A DNA stretch of 64,000 nucleotides from an archaeon GW2011_AR5 (GCA_000806115.1 JWKQ01000001.1:89784-153783); one strand, 5' to 3'. Numbered from the stretch's first letter, positions 18,528-28,266 are shown. Notes: generated by a model from the letters alone, not told the origin. Numbers and translations: made by a program.

Positions 18528-18561
18528 TATATCAATTGATATATTATATCAGATGATATAA
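18528..18561. promoter_or_regulatory. tandem palindromic operators upstream of TA pair
   Basis: TATATCAATTGATATA (18528-18543) and TTATATCAGATGATATAA (18544-18561). Confidence 0.55.
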
Positions 18562-18581
18562 CTACTGGGTGGGGAATCGAT

Positions 18582-18869
18582 ATGGAGAAGCTTAATGAGA
18601 AGGGTATACTGAGATATCCAAGATTAGATACTGTGCTCATGGTGGAAGAATTCATACGCGAGCACAGCGGCGAGTACAGACGAAAACAGCTTTGGGAAAA
18701 ACTGCCGAAGGGCATGATGTACCAGACGTTCCAGGTAATACTCGCATACCTTTACGAATCCAACAAGATATCTGTTGATTCCGAGGGGAAGATAGGATGG
18801 ATATGGGACCCCGAAGGCGTTGCGAAATACATGAAGAAAAAACATCTGTTCTGGAGAAATAAGAAATGA
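18582..18869 (+). CDS. putative DNA-binding antitoxin
   Basis: wHTH-like, overlaps downstream RelE-like gene by 4 nt. Confidence 0.5.
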   Translation: MEKLNEKGILRYPRLDTVLMVEEFIREHSGEYRRKQLWEKLPKGMMYQTFQVILAYLYESNKISVDSEGKIGWIWDPEGVAKYMKKKHLFWRNKK

Positions 18870-19198
18870 AATCAAACATAGTTTTTGCAGATGCGAGGAT
18901 AAAGGCGGCATTCAATAAGCTCAGGGCATCAAAAACAGAGAGCAAAATGCTTCATGAATTCATGCTCAGGGCATTTGATGATTTAGAGAAGGATGCATTC
19001 TGCGGCATACAGATACCAAAAAATCTTATACCGAAGGAGTATGAAAAAAGATACGGGAAACTCAACAACTTGTGGAAGTACAACCTGCCGAATGCGTGGC
19101 GGCTTATTTACACAATTAAGACAGAAGAGGTCCTTGTTCTTAGCGTAGTCCTCGAGTGGATGGACCACAAGAATTATGAAAGGAGGTTCGGCTACTGA
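18866..19198 (+). CDS. RelE/ParE-like toxin
   Basis: KLNNLWKYNLPNAWRLIYTI...VVLEWMDHKNYERRFGY typical archaeal RelE-like pattern. Confidence 0.65.
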   Translation: MKSNIVFADARIKAAFNKLRASKTESKMLHEFMLRAFDDLEKDAFCGIQIPKNLIPKEYEKRYGKLNNLWKYNLPNAWRLIYTIKTEEVLVLSVVLEWMDHKNYERRFGY

Positions 19199-22100
19199 TG
19201 ACATGGCACCTGAAGCTTGCAATCGCAGTATTTCTTGCCGTATCAATGATTCATCCAGCCAACGCGGCAGGCTCGAGCAATGTCACGCTGCTGTACGGCT
19301 GGAACGGCACCAACTTCGTGCCCCTTCTGACAGATGCAAACGGCACTCTGCTCAGCTCACTGAACACGACTGACAGCATCGGGCTTTACCCGGACATCAA
19401 CAACACATACGACATCGGCAGCGCTTCGAAGCTGTGGGCTAATCTCTATGTGCGCTCTATAAGAGGAGGCTCGGGACCTCTGTCATTGTTCGCCGGCGAG
19501 TCGGAGAGGATAACGCTGCTGGCCAACAATAATGTGGGGATTGGGACGACTTCACCAAATGCTACTTTGCATGTTGCGAGCACGTCCGTGACAGGAGCGT
19601 TGCGAATCACGAATGCGTCAAACAATCTGGAAGTTTTCTTTGTCAATACAAGCTCGGGCAACGTAGGCATCGGGACGACGAGTCCTGCTAAGAAACTTCA
19701 TGTTTACGGAGCAGATGGCGACAACCTAATGAGACTCGAAGGTAATGGTGAATACCTTGATGTCACAAACAGGGCAGAGTTTAATCTGTTTAGATTAACT
19801 GGTAGTGGTGTGGGTATGGATTTTATTACAACAAGTGGTGGAAGCTGGGCAGCTGGAGGGGGATATATCAGATTTAGCCCGAATACAGCAGAAGCGATGA
19901 GAATCACAACCGGTGGCAACGTAGGCATCGGGACGACGAGCCCAAGCGCGGGACTCCAGATAAACAGGTCCAATCCTACATTAAGGACTAACGGCTCGGT
20001 GTTCATTGACGGCAGAGTCGGCATTGGAACGGAAAGCCCTGACTTTAAGACGCAGATTGGGGTTTCCAGTATCACAACATTTGGTTATCCTTTACTTCTT
20101 CTTGAGACGACTGGCACGGTAGGTCAAATGGCTACCATCGGTTTTGGTCGTGATAATGGTATTGGAATGACGGCCACAGCGGAAATAGGATATATTCCAA
20201 CGTCTTTTGCCAGCTACGGGAAAGGCAGCCTGGTTTTTGCCACACGGGATTCAGAGGGACAAAATGACATACCAACAGAGCGTATGAGAATAGACAGCTC
20301 AGGCAACGTAGGCATAGGGACGACGGCGCCGTTGGCGAAACTGGAGGTGAATGGGACTAATACTGTCAACAATTTATCATTGTCCGTGAACGGGTCATTG
20401 TACGTGAATAGCAGCGGCAACGTAGGTATCGGGGACACGGCACCCGGCGCGAAGTTTGTAGTGGAAGGAGTCAACTCTGCCAATAATTTGTCAGTGGATT
20501 TGGATGACGTGTTTTATATCAATGGAAGCAACGTAGGCATCGGGACGACTGCGCCAACTGAAATTCTGACAGTTGTCAAAGCTGATGATGAAACATTTTT
20601 AGGTCTGAGTGGCGCTAGCGGAAGTTATACTTCTATGGCGATTGGCCGCACCGCTGCAGAAGCAAGGTTAGCTATTGCCGCAGTTGCGGGACAGTGGTCT
20701 ACAAACGCAGTTGCCGGTGATGCAGTTTTGCGAGTAGATGACTCAACTAAAAAACTTCATTTTTTAGCAGGAGCAGGAACTGAGGTAATGACAATCACAT
20801 CCTCCAGCGTCGGCATCGGGGACACGTCTCCGCAAGCTAAATTTGTTGTTGAAGGTGTTAATTCGACTAACAACCTTTCACTTGATGTTGATGATGTCTT
20901 ATATGTCAACCAGAGCAGTGTCGGCATCGGGACGACGGCGCCAAAAGCGAAGTTACAAATTGGAAATGCGCCGGACGGTATTACAGCCGAAACGGACGGC
21001 TTTTCGGTTCGGTCAAGCAGCACAGCTAATAATCGCGCTGTCGTGTTTGAACAAGCAAGCGCAGTAAGTACTAATGAAGCATTGGTAGTAGGACATATGA
21101 GCAGCACTGCCACAACTCGCGTATTTGGTGTGTTCGGTGGCAACGGGGCAGCTGATGCGTTTGCCAATTACAGATTTATTGTTCTATCAGGAGGAAATGT
21201 TGGCATCGGGACGACGAGCCCAAGCGCGGGACTACAAATCAATACTTCAAATCCGACATTGAGGACGAACGGGTCGGTGTTCATTGACGGCAACGTAGGC
21301 ATCGGGACGACGAATCCAAGAGCCGCTTTAGAAGTTTATGACTCGGCTCTAATTATTAGTAAGCCGACAGGTACTGATAAAAATTGGCGCTTTCTGCCAA
21401 GTGATACCACCGCAGGAGACCTGGCAATTCAACAGTCGGCAACTTCAGGCGGCATTGATTTCGCAGCCAAGGTTACATTTGGAGCAACCGGCAGTGTAGG
21501 CATCGGGACGACGAGCCCACAGCGAGGCTTGCATCTCAACGGCAGCAATTCGGTGGGCTCCCCTGAATTCGTTATATCAAATACTGACATGGTCTCGGGC
21601 GGAAGGAATTTCAACATAGAAGCTGACACAACTGGGACAGACTTTTGGGCGCTTAGGACACTCACTGATGATTTCATCGCGCAAAATACAATGTTCATGT
21701 CGTTCCAGACAGGCACAGGGAATATTGGCATCGGGACGACGGCACCAAGCACTGCTTTAGACATTAGAAGAAATGGAACATTAAACTTAATGGTGGGCAA
21801 TACAAACAACACATTAGGGGATGTTGGACAAATTGCAGAAATTATCCTTAATCCGGCTACACAACTCTATGGAACAACCGAAGCTCCAAGGATTTATGGT
21901 TATCAAGAAGAAGCAAGTCCGTATAAAGCGGGAATATGGTTTGATACGTATGCCGGTGGAGGAATACGTTCTACAAGAATGGTTATTCAAGGAAACGGCA
22001 ACGTAGGCATTGGAGGCACAGATGCTTCATATCAATTATCAATAACGGAAGCAAGCGGGGCAGGCGCTTTTCAAGCTAGTAGTGCCCAAAATATCCTTGC

Positions 22101-22740
22101 TCTCTATAATAGTAATGACAACAATAACAACTGGGCGAATATGGTCTTCCGCTTCGGTCCCTCAGGTATTATAGGAGGAGTTATTGGTGTAAATTCAGAT
22201 AATACAGGTGCAGGGTTAGGGGCTTTGCACTTTGCTACTAGAGATGGCACGAGCCTAGCCCAAAGAATGGTTATATCCAACTCTGGCAACGTCGGCATCG
22301 GGACGACGAGCCCAAGCGCGGGACTCCAGATAAACACGTCGAACCCGACTCTGCGGACTAACGGGACTGTAACTATTGACGGTGTCCTAACCATAAGGGA
22401 CGATATTAATCAATTTAATAAAGTAATGACCGGCGGCAACTCGGGCCCTTCGGGCAACACAGGCATCCAGAGTTTTGTTGCATATGACCTGAATAACAAC
22501 GACGAGAAGAATATATCGTCGTCGGGCGGGCTATATTTCATATATGACAGCGGTGACGCAACTAAGTACGCGGTGATTTCCTACTCGGGAAGTACTGTAG
22601 CTGCGATATCCACTGGCTCAAGCGTTTCGACAACAAAAGATACATCGAGCAAGATAAACATATATGCAGAGAACAGCAAGCTTGTCGTACAGAACAAGCT
22701 CGGCTCGTTGACCACACCATTCATCTATAGATTTGGGTAA
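19198..22740 (+). CDS. giant secreted fibre/adhesin-like protein B (VGIGTTSP repeats, no C-terminal chaperone-like domain)
   Basis: Signal peptide; SNVTLLYGWNGTNFVP; at least 13 VGIGTTSP-type repeats; ends SLTTPFIYRFG. Confidence 0.75.
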   Translation: MTWHLKLAIAVFLAVSMIHPANAAGSSNVTLLYGWNGTNFVPLLTDANGTLLSSLNTTDSIGLYPDINNTYDIGSASKLWANLYVRSIRGGSGPLSLFAGESERITLLANNNVGIGTTSPNATLHVASTSVTGALRITNASNNLEVFFVNTSSGNVGIGTTSPAKKLHVYGADGDNLMRLEGNGEYLDVTNRAEFNLFRLTGSGVGMDFITTSGGSWAAGGGYIRFSPNTAEAMRITTGGNVGIGTTSPSAGLQINRSNPTLRTNGSVFIDGRVGIGTESPDFKTQIGVSSITTFGYPLLLLETTGTVGQMATIGFGRDNGIGMTATAEIGYIPTSFASYGKGSLVFATRDSEGQNDIPTERMRIDSSGNVGIGTTAPLAKLEVNGTNTVNNLSLSVNGSLYVNSSGNVGIGDTAPGAKFVVEGVNSANNLSVDLDDVFYINGSNVGIGTTAPTEILTVVKADDETFLGLSGASGSYTSMAIGRTAAEARLAIAAVAGQWSTNAVAGDAVLRVDDSTKKLHFLAGAGTEVMTITSSSVGIGDTSPQAKFVVEGVNSTNNLSLDVDDVLYVNQSSVGIGTTAPKAKLQIGNAPDGITAETDGFSVRSSSTANNRAVVFEQASAVSTNEALVVGHMSSTATTRVFGVFGGNGAADAFANYRFIVLSGGNVGIGTTSPSAGLQINTSNPTLRTNGSVFIDGNVGIGTTNPRAALEVYDSALIISKPTGTDKNWRFLPSDTTAGDLAIQQSATSGGIDFAAKVTFGATGSVGIGTTSPQRGLHLNGSNSVGSPEFVISNTDMVSGGRNFNIEADTTGTDFWALRTLTDDFIAQNTMFMSFQTGTGNIGIGTTAPSTALDIRRNGTLNLMVGNTNNTLGDVGQIAEIILNPATQLYGTTEAPRIYGYQEEASPYKAGIWFDTYAGGGIRSTRMVIQGNGNVGIGGTDASYQLSITEASGAGAFQASSAQNILALYNSNDNNNNWANMVFRFGPSGIIGGVIGVNSDNTGAGLGALHFATRDGTSLAQRMVISNSGNVGIGTTSPSAGLQINTSNPTLRTNGTVTIDGVLTIRDDINQFNKVMTGGNSGPSGNTGIQSFVAYDLNNNDEKNISSSGGLYFIYDSGDATKYAVISYSGSTVAAISTGSSVSTTKDTSSKINIYAENSKLVVQNKLGSLTTPFIYRFG

Positions 22741-22808
22741 GTAAAGGTGAAATAAAATGGGACAGTCTTTGACAAAAGGGCAGCGGACAACATCGGCAAG
22801 GTGAAATA

Positions 22809-23237
22809 ATGGGACAAGGAACTCCTGCAAAATTTTTGAAGAAACAGGAACAAGAAGAAAATCGCGCCAACCCCGGTATCGGGACGACGAGCCCCGACTA
22901 CAAATTAGATGTAAATGGGAATATCAATGCGACATCGTATAGAAGCAATGGCACTGACTATGCGGAGTGGATGAGAAAGGCAAATATAAGCGAGTCAATC
23001 TCGGCAGGGGATGTTGTTGCGGTGGTTGGCGGCAGGATAACAAATCCTGTCAACCTCGGCAGCGGGACCGCCACCTATCGGTCTGTCAATAATACGTACG
23101 GAATGCCGGATCCCATATTCAAGAAATACAGGGTATTGCATCGAATCGGAGATTCATGCAAATTGTGCGATTGCATAGCAATCAGCACAATATTTAGGGC
23201 AGACTTGCTGAAGAATCAGGAGGAGCGCCCGCTATGA
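22809..23237 (+). pseudogene. truncated C-terminal cassette 1 of fibre protein
   Basis: NPGIGTTSPDYKLDVNGNINATSYRSNGTDYAEWM...NPVNLGSGTA then unrelated sequence. Confidence 0.6.
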
Positions 23238-23365
23238 TAACGAATAAATTCCTTCACGCCTTTGCGAAATTCAGGATCTTCCATAGCCTTCGCTGTCTGT
23301 TTTGTAATCTTGTGCTTGTGCTTGTACTTGGCCATAAAGTTTCAACTCTGTCACATGGGTATCCA

Positions 23366-26300
23366 GTGAAATACTTAAAATTATCTATAATTGTCCTGCT
23401 CGCTTTATTCATTATTCAACCATCAAATGCCTCGACAACCAACGTATCAATTTTATACGGCTGGAACGGCACCAACTTCGTGCCCGTTCAGGTGACGGAT
23501 GCCGGCGCAATCAAGACGGACATAAATCTATCACAGTCAACCGGACTTTCACCCAAGCTGAATAACACTTACGACCTCGGACAGACAGGCTTCCTCTGGG
23601 CAAACGTGTATGTGCGCAGCATCCGCGGCGGCTCGGGACCTCTGTCGCTGTTCGCCGGAGAATCAGAACGCTTAACGCTGCTGGCGGGCGGGAACGTCGG
23701 AGTGAACTCAGCTTCGCCTCAATATAAATTTGAGGTTGGCGGCAACGCTAACATAACCGGCGAACTTCTTGTGAGCAATGTATCTTTGCTTGACCGCACT
23801 CAGAGCGACAACACCACACAAAACAATGCAATAACAGCCAATAACCAGACGCTCTCGGACAGGTTCGGAGGCGACAACACGACACAGAACAACCTGATAA
23901 CTGGCAACAACAACACACTTCTTGCTAACCTTGGACAGAAGCTTAACCTCACCGGCGGGACGCTTAGCGGAAAGCTGAACGTTTCCGGCACAGACATCAC
24001 CAATAATATTTCCCTCGCAGTGAACAACACTCTCTATGTCAACACGAGCGCGGACAGGGTGGGTGTAGGAACGTCAGCACCCACACAGGCGCTGCACGTG
24101 GTCGGCTCGCTGAACGTCACGGGCAGCATCTGGTCAAGCGACGCCAACATAACCGCGTTCACGAACGTCTCCATCGCATACGGATACAATGGCTCGAACT
24201 TTGTGCCGCTCACCACAACTTCAGGCGGGGTTCTCAAGCTGTCAGTTGCCCAGTCATCCGCGAGCCATCTCACTGGCACGCAGAGCAACGCAACTTCCAT
24301 GCTCATCTCGAACAACCTCACCGTTCTCAAGAACCTCTCAGTCGGCACCACCACTCTTTTCGTCGACCAGACTGCCACGCGCGTTGGTATAAGCACTGCT
24401 TCGCCTTCGGCTACATTGGAAGTTTCCGGATATAATGTCGTGAATAATATTTCCCTGAACGTCAACAACACTTTGTATGTGAACAACTCGGGCGGCGGCA
24501 ACGTAGGCATCGGGACTACCGCGCCAGGCTATAAATTAGATGTAAATGGAGATACAAATCTTGCTGGTGCTGTGACAGGGGTTTCAACATTGGGATTGTC
24601 AGGCACAATCACCTCTAGCAAGTCTGGGTGGTTCGCTACGCAATCGGTAGCTGGAACAGTTTACCGCGGGATGTACATGGAAAATACAAATTCTGGCTTA
24701 TTTCTTGGGGTTGAGGGTACTCCTGGAGGGACAATACTCACAGGATCTACAGCATACGCAGCTGTCATCAATCAACAGGCTAACAAGCTAATGCAATTTG
24801 GTACTAACAACGCCGTGCGTATGACTATAGATAACACTGGCCTCGTCGGCATAGGAACAACTTCACCGTCAGCCGGTCTCCAGATAAACACGTCCAACCC
24901 TACATTAAGGACGAACGGGTCTGTTTTTATTGACGGCTCCGTGGGAATCGGCGATACGTCACCCGGAGCGAAACTGGTAGTTGAAGGCGTCAACTCCGCC
25001 AACAACCTGTCATTGGATATTGATGATGTCTTTTACGTCAATGGAAGCAACGTCGGCATCGGGACGGCTGCGCCGGGAGTCAAGCTGCATGTCAACAGCG
25101 GCGCCGGCGCGATGTTTGTGATTCAGAAGGCAACAGCTTTCACAGGAAGCCAATACATAGATTTCCGTGATAGCACAGGCGCCGAAATAGCTTACGTTGG
25201 ATATGGCAGCTCTACACAAGATGACTTCTATATATCAAACGTCCAAAATGCAAATCTTACCTTCCAGACTAACGGAAGCATAAGAATGATACTAAATAGG
25301 GACGGCAACGTCGGCATCGGGACGACGGCACCTCAGGATGCTCTCCATGTGTCCGGCGGTTCGGGGACTTCGATGACTGTTGCAAGCACCACAAACGGCA
25401 ACAATGCGCTGCTTAAGATAATGACTTCGCGCTCGGCCACTGCTTCGTTGAATTATGGATGGCAGCTAAACGCGACTGATGACGGAGCTACTCCTTCAAT
25501 GGCGCTGAGAATATCGAGAATATCCGAGGGTTCCGTGTCGGACAAGGTAACAATAGACACTAGCGGCAACGTAGGCATAGGGACGACGAGTCCAAGCGCA
25601 ACACTGACTGTTTCCGGCGCCGAAGGCGCAAACGGAGTGTCAAACCTTTGGGCTGACGATGGAGACGACGCTGCCGACAAGTGGAGCCTGACAGCCGGCA
25701 CCGACGGAGTCCTCACACTGGTTCCCGGAACTGCCAATGACGCCGACTCGGACGCTATATATCTGGGAGCGGGCGGAGCAATCAGCAGCACTCGCGGCGC
25801 CATAATACAGTTGTACGGCAATGAGGCTTCTAGCAGCGGAGGCTCCCTTGCTTTCGTCGCTGGAAACATCGACGGAGGCAACCAGACTTTTAGCACAGGC
25901 GGCAACGAACGCATGCGAATCACTTATGCGGGCAGCGTAGGCATCGGGACGACGGGGCCGAACGCTAGGCTGCACGTCAACAGCACTTCTGCAGCTGCCG
26001 CAAGAATTCAGGGCACGAGCACCGATGCAACAGTCCTTATCATGATGAACGACGACACCACACCACAGAGCTGGGGGCTTGGCGTTTCCGGAACAAACAA
26101 CTTGGGCGGGGCTTCGAACAACGGGAACTTCTACATCCGTGACGAGACAAGAGGAGCTGTCGTTATGACGATTAACAAGACCACCGGCAACGTAGGCATC
26201 GGGACGACGAGCCCCAACTATAAGTTAGACGTGAACGGCAACATAAACGCAACAAGCTACAGAAGCAACGGAACTGACTACGGCGAGTGGATGGAAAAAC

Positions 26301-26677
26301 TGGACGTCAGTGAAAAAATGGAGGAAGGGGATGTCGTTGCAGTTGTCGGCGGGAAAGTGACAAAATCGGGCAATCTCGGCACGGGGGCGGCGGACAGCTA
26401 TATGGTCGTGACGGGCAGGGCGGGCTATGTCGGGAACGAAGGATGCCCTGCGGGCAGGTGCATTGTCGTCTCATTTGTCGGGCAGGTGCCTGTGAAAGTC
26501 GCAGGAAAGGTTGGAAGGGGCGATTATGTAATAGTAAATGAGAGCGGCGCTGCAATAGCGAAGCCAAAGGCGAATGTCACATTTGAAGAATTGAAAGGGA
26601 AAGTCTTGGGAACGGCTTGGGAAAGCAAGGGAGACGGGAGTGCAGCAAGGATACTGGTTGCCGTGGGCGTGAAATAA
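23366..26677 (+). CDS. giant secreted fibre/adhesin-like protein C (VGIGTTSP repeats with C-terminal chaperone-like domain)
   Basis: GTG start before LKLSIIVLLALFIIQPSNAS signal peptide; N-term nearly same as protein B; C-term same as protein A. Confidence 0.75.
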   Translation: MKYLKLSIIVLLALFIIQPSNASTTNVSILYGWNGTNFVPVQVTDAGAIKTDINLSQSTGLSPKLNNTYDLGQTGFLWANVYVRSIRGGSGPLSLFAGESERLTLLAGGNVGVNSASPQYKFEVGGNANITGELLVSNVSLLDRTQSDNTTQNNAITANNQTLSDRFGGDNTTQNNLITGNNNTLLANLGQKLNLTGGTLSGKLNVSGTDITNNISLAVNNTLYVNTSADRVGVGTSAPTQALHVVGSLNVTGSIWSSDANITAFTNVSIAYGYNGSNFVPLTTTSGGVLKLSVAQSSASHLTGTQSNATSMLISNNLTVLKNLSVGTTTLFVDQTATRVGISTASPSATLEVSGYNVVNNISLNVNNTLYVNNSGGGNVGIGTTAPGYKLDVNGDTNLAGAVTGVSTLGLSGTITSSKSGWFATQSVAGTVYRGMYMENTNSGLFLGVEGTPGGTILTGSTAYAAVINQQANKLMQFGTNNAVRMTIDNTGLVGIGTTSPSAGLQINTSNPTLRTNGSVFIDGSVGIGDTSPGAKLVVEGVNSANNLSLDIDDVFYVNGSNVGIGTAAPGVKLHVNSGAGAMFVIQKATAFTGSQYIDFRDSTGAEIAYVGYGSSTQDDFYISNVQNANLTFQTNGSIRMILNRDGNVGIGTTAPQDALHVSGGSGTSMTVASTTNGNNALLKIMTSRSATASLNYGWQLNATDDGATPSMALRISRISEGSVSDKVTIDTSGNVGIGTTSPSATLTVSGAEGANGVSNLWADDGDDAADKWSLTAGTDGVLTLVPGTANDADSDAIYLGAGGAISSTRGAIIQLYGNEASSSGGSLAFVAGNIDGGNQTFSTGGNERMRITYAGSVGIGTTGPNARLHVNSTSAAAARIQGTSTDATVLIMMNDDTTPQSWGLGVSGTNNLGGASNNGNFYIRDETRGAVVMTINKTTGNVGIGTTSPNYKLDVNGNINATSYRSNGTDYGEWMEKLDVSEKMEEGDVVAVVGGKVTKSGNLGTGAADSYMVVTGRAGYVGNEGCPAGRCIVVSFVGQVPVKVAGKVGRGDYVIVNESGAAIAKPKANVTFEELKGKVLGTAWESKGDGSAARILVAVGVK

Positions 26678-26950
26678 ATGAAACAAATCTTCGAAACGGG
26701 GCAAGGAAAAATCACAAATTCCCTCAACCCCGGCATCGGGACGACAAGCCCCAACTATAAGTTAGACGTGAACGGAAACATCAATGCAACGTCTTACAGG
26801 AGCAACGAAACTGACTATACCGAGTGGGTGGAGAAACTCGACCTGCAGGAAAGCATTGCCGCCGGGGACGTTGTCGAGATTGTTGGCGGGAAGATAACGA
26901 AATTCGACAACCCTGGCACAGCCGCCAAGCATCCTGTAATTCACATGTAA
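26678..26950 (+). pseudogene. truncated C-terminal cassette 2 of fibre protein
   Basis: NPGIGTTSPNYKLDVNGNINATSYRSNETDYTEWV...FDNPGTAAK then stop. Confidence 0.6.
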
Positions 26951-27009
26951 TTCTAAAAACTCATGCCAATTGATTTATATATTTTCCAGCCAATTTCTCT
27001 GCAGATATT

Positions 27010-27594
27010 ATGGTTGACAAAGTGTACATTGGCATCATCGCAGTGCTTGTTCTTATTGTGATTTATCTTTTCGCGCAGTCCAACCAGAACCTGCAGGACA
27101 TCTCCGGGCAGCAGGCTGCGGCCAATGCAGTCAAGGACATTTATGACCTGCAGTATGAGACGAATTCGGAGGTCCTCAGCACAGTGGAGATGAACGGCGT
27201 CTACAAGGTGGTTGTCCGCTTCGCCGATTTCTCCGGACAGCGCGTCACCCAGGATGTCTATATTACTAAAGACGGCAGGCTGCTGACGGACCGGTTTATT
27301 GTAACAGCCGATTATCGCACTGCGTTGCAAAACCAGAAAACCTTCATCGAATGCTTGTCCGGCGCCAATTTACGGATACTTGGGCAGAGCAACGACACGG
27401 CAACGCTCCAGCAGTTCAACGTCCTCGGCACCTATTCCTACAAGCTGTTTGTCAGCTGCGACGCGGCTAACGAGCAGTCATGCAGGGATTTGGGCGTGGC
27501 GCGATACCCGACAACAATATACAACAACACGGGCTACGCCAACATCTACGCGCCGGCTTTCTTCTCGCAACTCACCGGATGCACGCCCGCCTAA
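27010..27594 (+). CDS. membrane-anchored thioredoxin-fold-like protein
   Basis: N-terminal TM; ...LFVSCDAANEQSCRDLGVARYPTTIYNN...LTGC pattern. Confidence 0.5.
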   Translation: MVDKVYIGIIAVLVLIVIYLFAQSNQNLQDISGQQAAANAVKDIYDLQYETNSEVLSTVEMNGVYKVVVRFADFSGQRVTQDVYITKDGRLLTDRFIVTADYRTALQNQKTFIECLSGANLRILGQSNDTATLQQFNVLGTYSYKLFVSCDAANEQSCRDLGVARYPTTIYNNTGYANIYAPAFFSQLTGCTPA

Positions 27595-27631
27595 TAAATT
27601 GACAAAAACCCTGTCTCAACCGATTAAGCTT

Positions 27632-27729
27632 TTTATAGTGAACCCAGAAAAGAATTTGGACATAATTCTGGGTTCACAGATAGTTCCCAAGGAAATAATG
27701 TCCAGATTGCTTCCTTGGAGAACTATAAA
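27632..27729. repeat. double-hairpin intergenic element, copy A2
   Basis: TTTATAG..CTATAAA; TGAACCCAGAA/TTCTGGGTTCA; GTTCCCAAGGAA/TTCCTTGGaGAAC. Confidence 0.65.
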
Positions 27730-27780
27730 CCGCTGATGTAATTTCTTAAAGTATTGCGTGCATCTAGATAAAAGGTGCTT

Positions 27781-28008
27781 ATGGTGCAGACATTCAAAGT
27801 ATCTATCGTGGTCGAAAAGGACAAGAACGGCTATTATGCTTACTGTCCGGAGTTGCAGGGATGCTACTCCCAAGGCGACACTTACGAGGAAGCTGTAGAA
27901 AACATACGGGATGCCATTAAGCTGCATATTGAAGACAAGCTTGCGGAAGGCGAGGAAATACCTCAATCAGAGATAACAAGCATAGCGAATATTGAGGTAG
28001 CTGTATGA
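27781..28008 (+). CDS. hicB: HicB-like antitoxin
   Basis: VVEKDKNGYYAYCPELQGCYSQGDTYEEAVENIRDAI. Confidence 0.85.
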   Translation: MVQTFKVSIVVEKDKNGYYAYCPELQGCYSQGDTYEEAVENIRDAIKLHIEDKLAEGEEIPQSEITSIANIEVAV

Positions 28009-28217
28009 AAGTGCCGAGGCTCACTTCTGCAGAAATAATAAAGCTCATCGAAAGGAAAGGATTTGTTCTTGTGCGCCAGAGCGGTAGCCATAGAATTTAC
28101 AGGAATGAAAAAGGTGCTAGAATAACAGTGCCCTTTCATAGCGGAAGGGTTTTACATCCGAAAATCATAAAAAGCATAATAAAAGACGCAGAACTTACCC
28201 AAGAAGACTTGGAGTAA
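28005..28217 (+). CDS. hicA: HicA-like mRNA interferase
   Basis: LIERKGFVLVRQSGSHRIYRNEKGARITVPFHSG. Confidence 0.88.
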   Translation: MKVPRLTSAEIIKLIERKGFVLVRQSGSHRIYRNEKGARITVPFHSGRVLHPKIIKSIIKDAELTQEDLE

Positions 28218-28266
28218 TTCAGCCGCTTCTTTGAAGCCTTTTAACTGCCCGCAACCAATAACAATT

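Noticed and set aside
13092-26950. Repeated 24-mers as a possible CRISPR array
   Set aside because: Repeats are in frame within long ORFs, spacing is irregular (70-350 nt), and no Cas genes or leader are seen.
13092-26950. Complete integrated virus
   Set aside because: Fibre-like and holin-like genes only; no capsid, terminase, portal or integrase seen.
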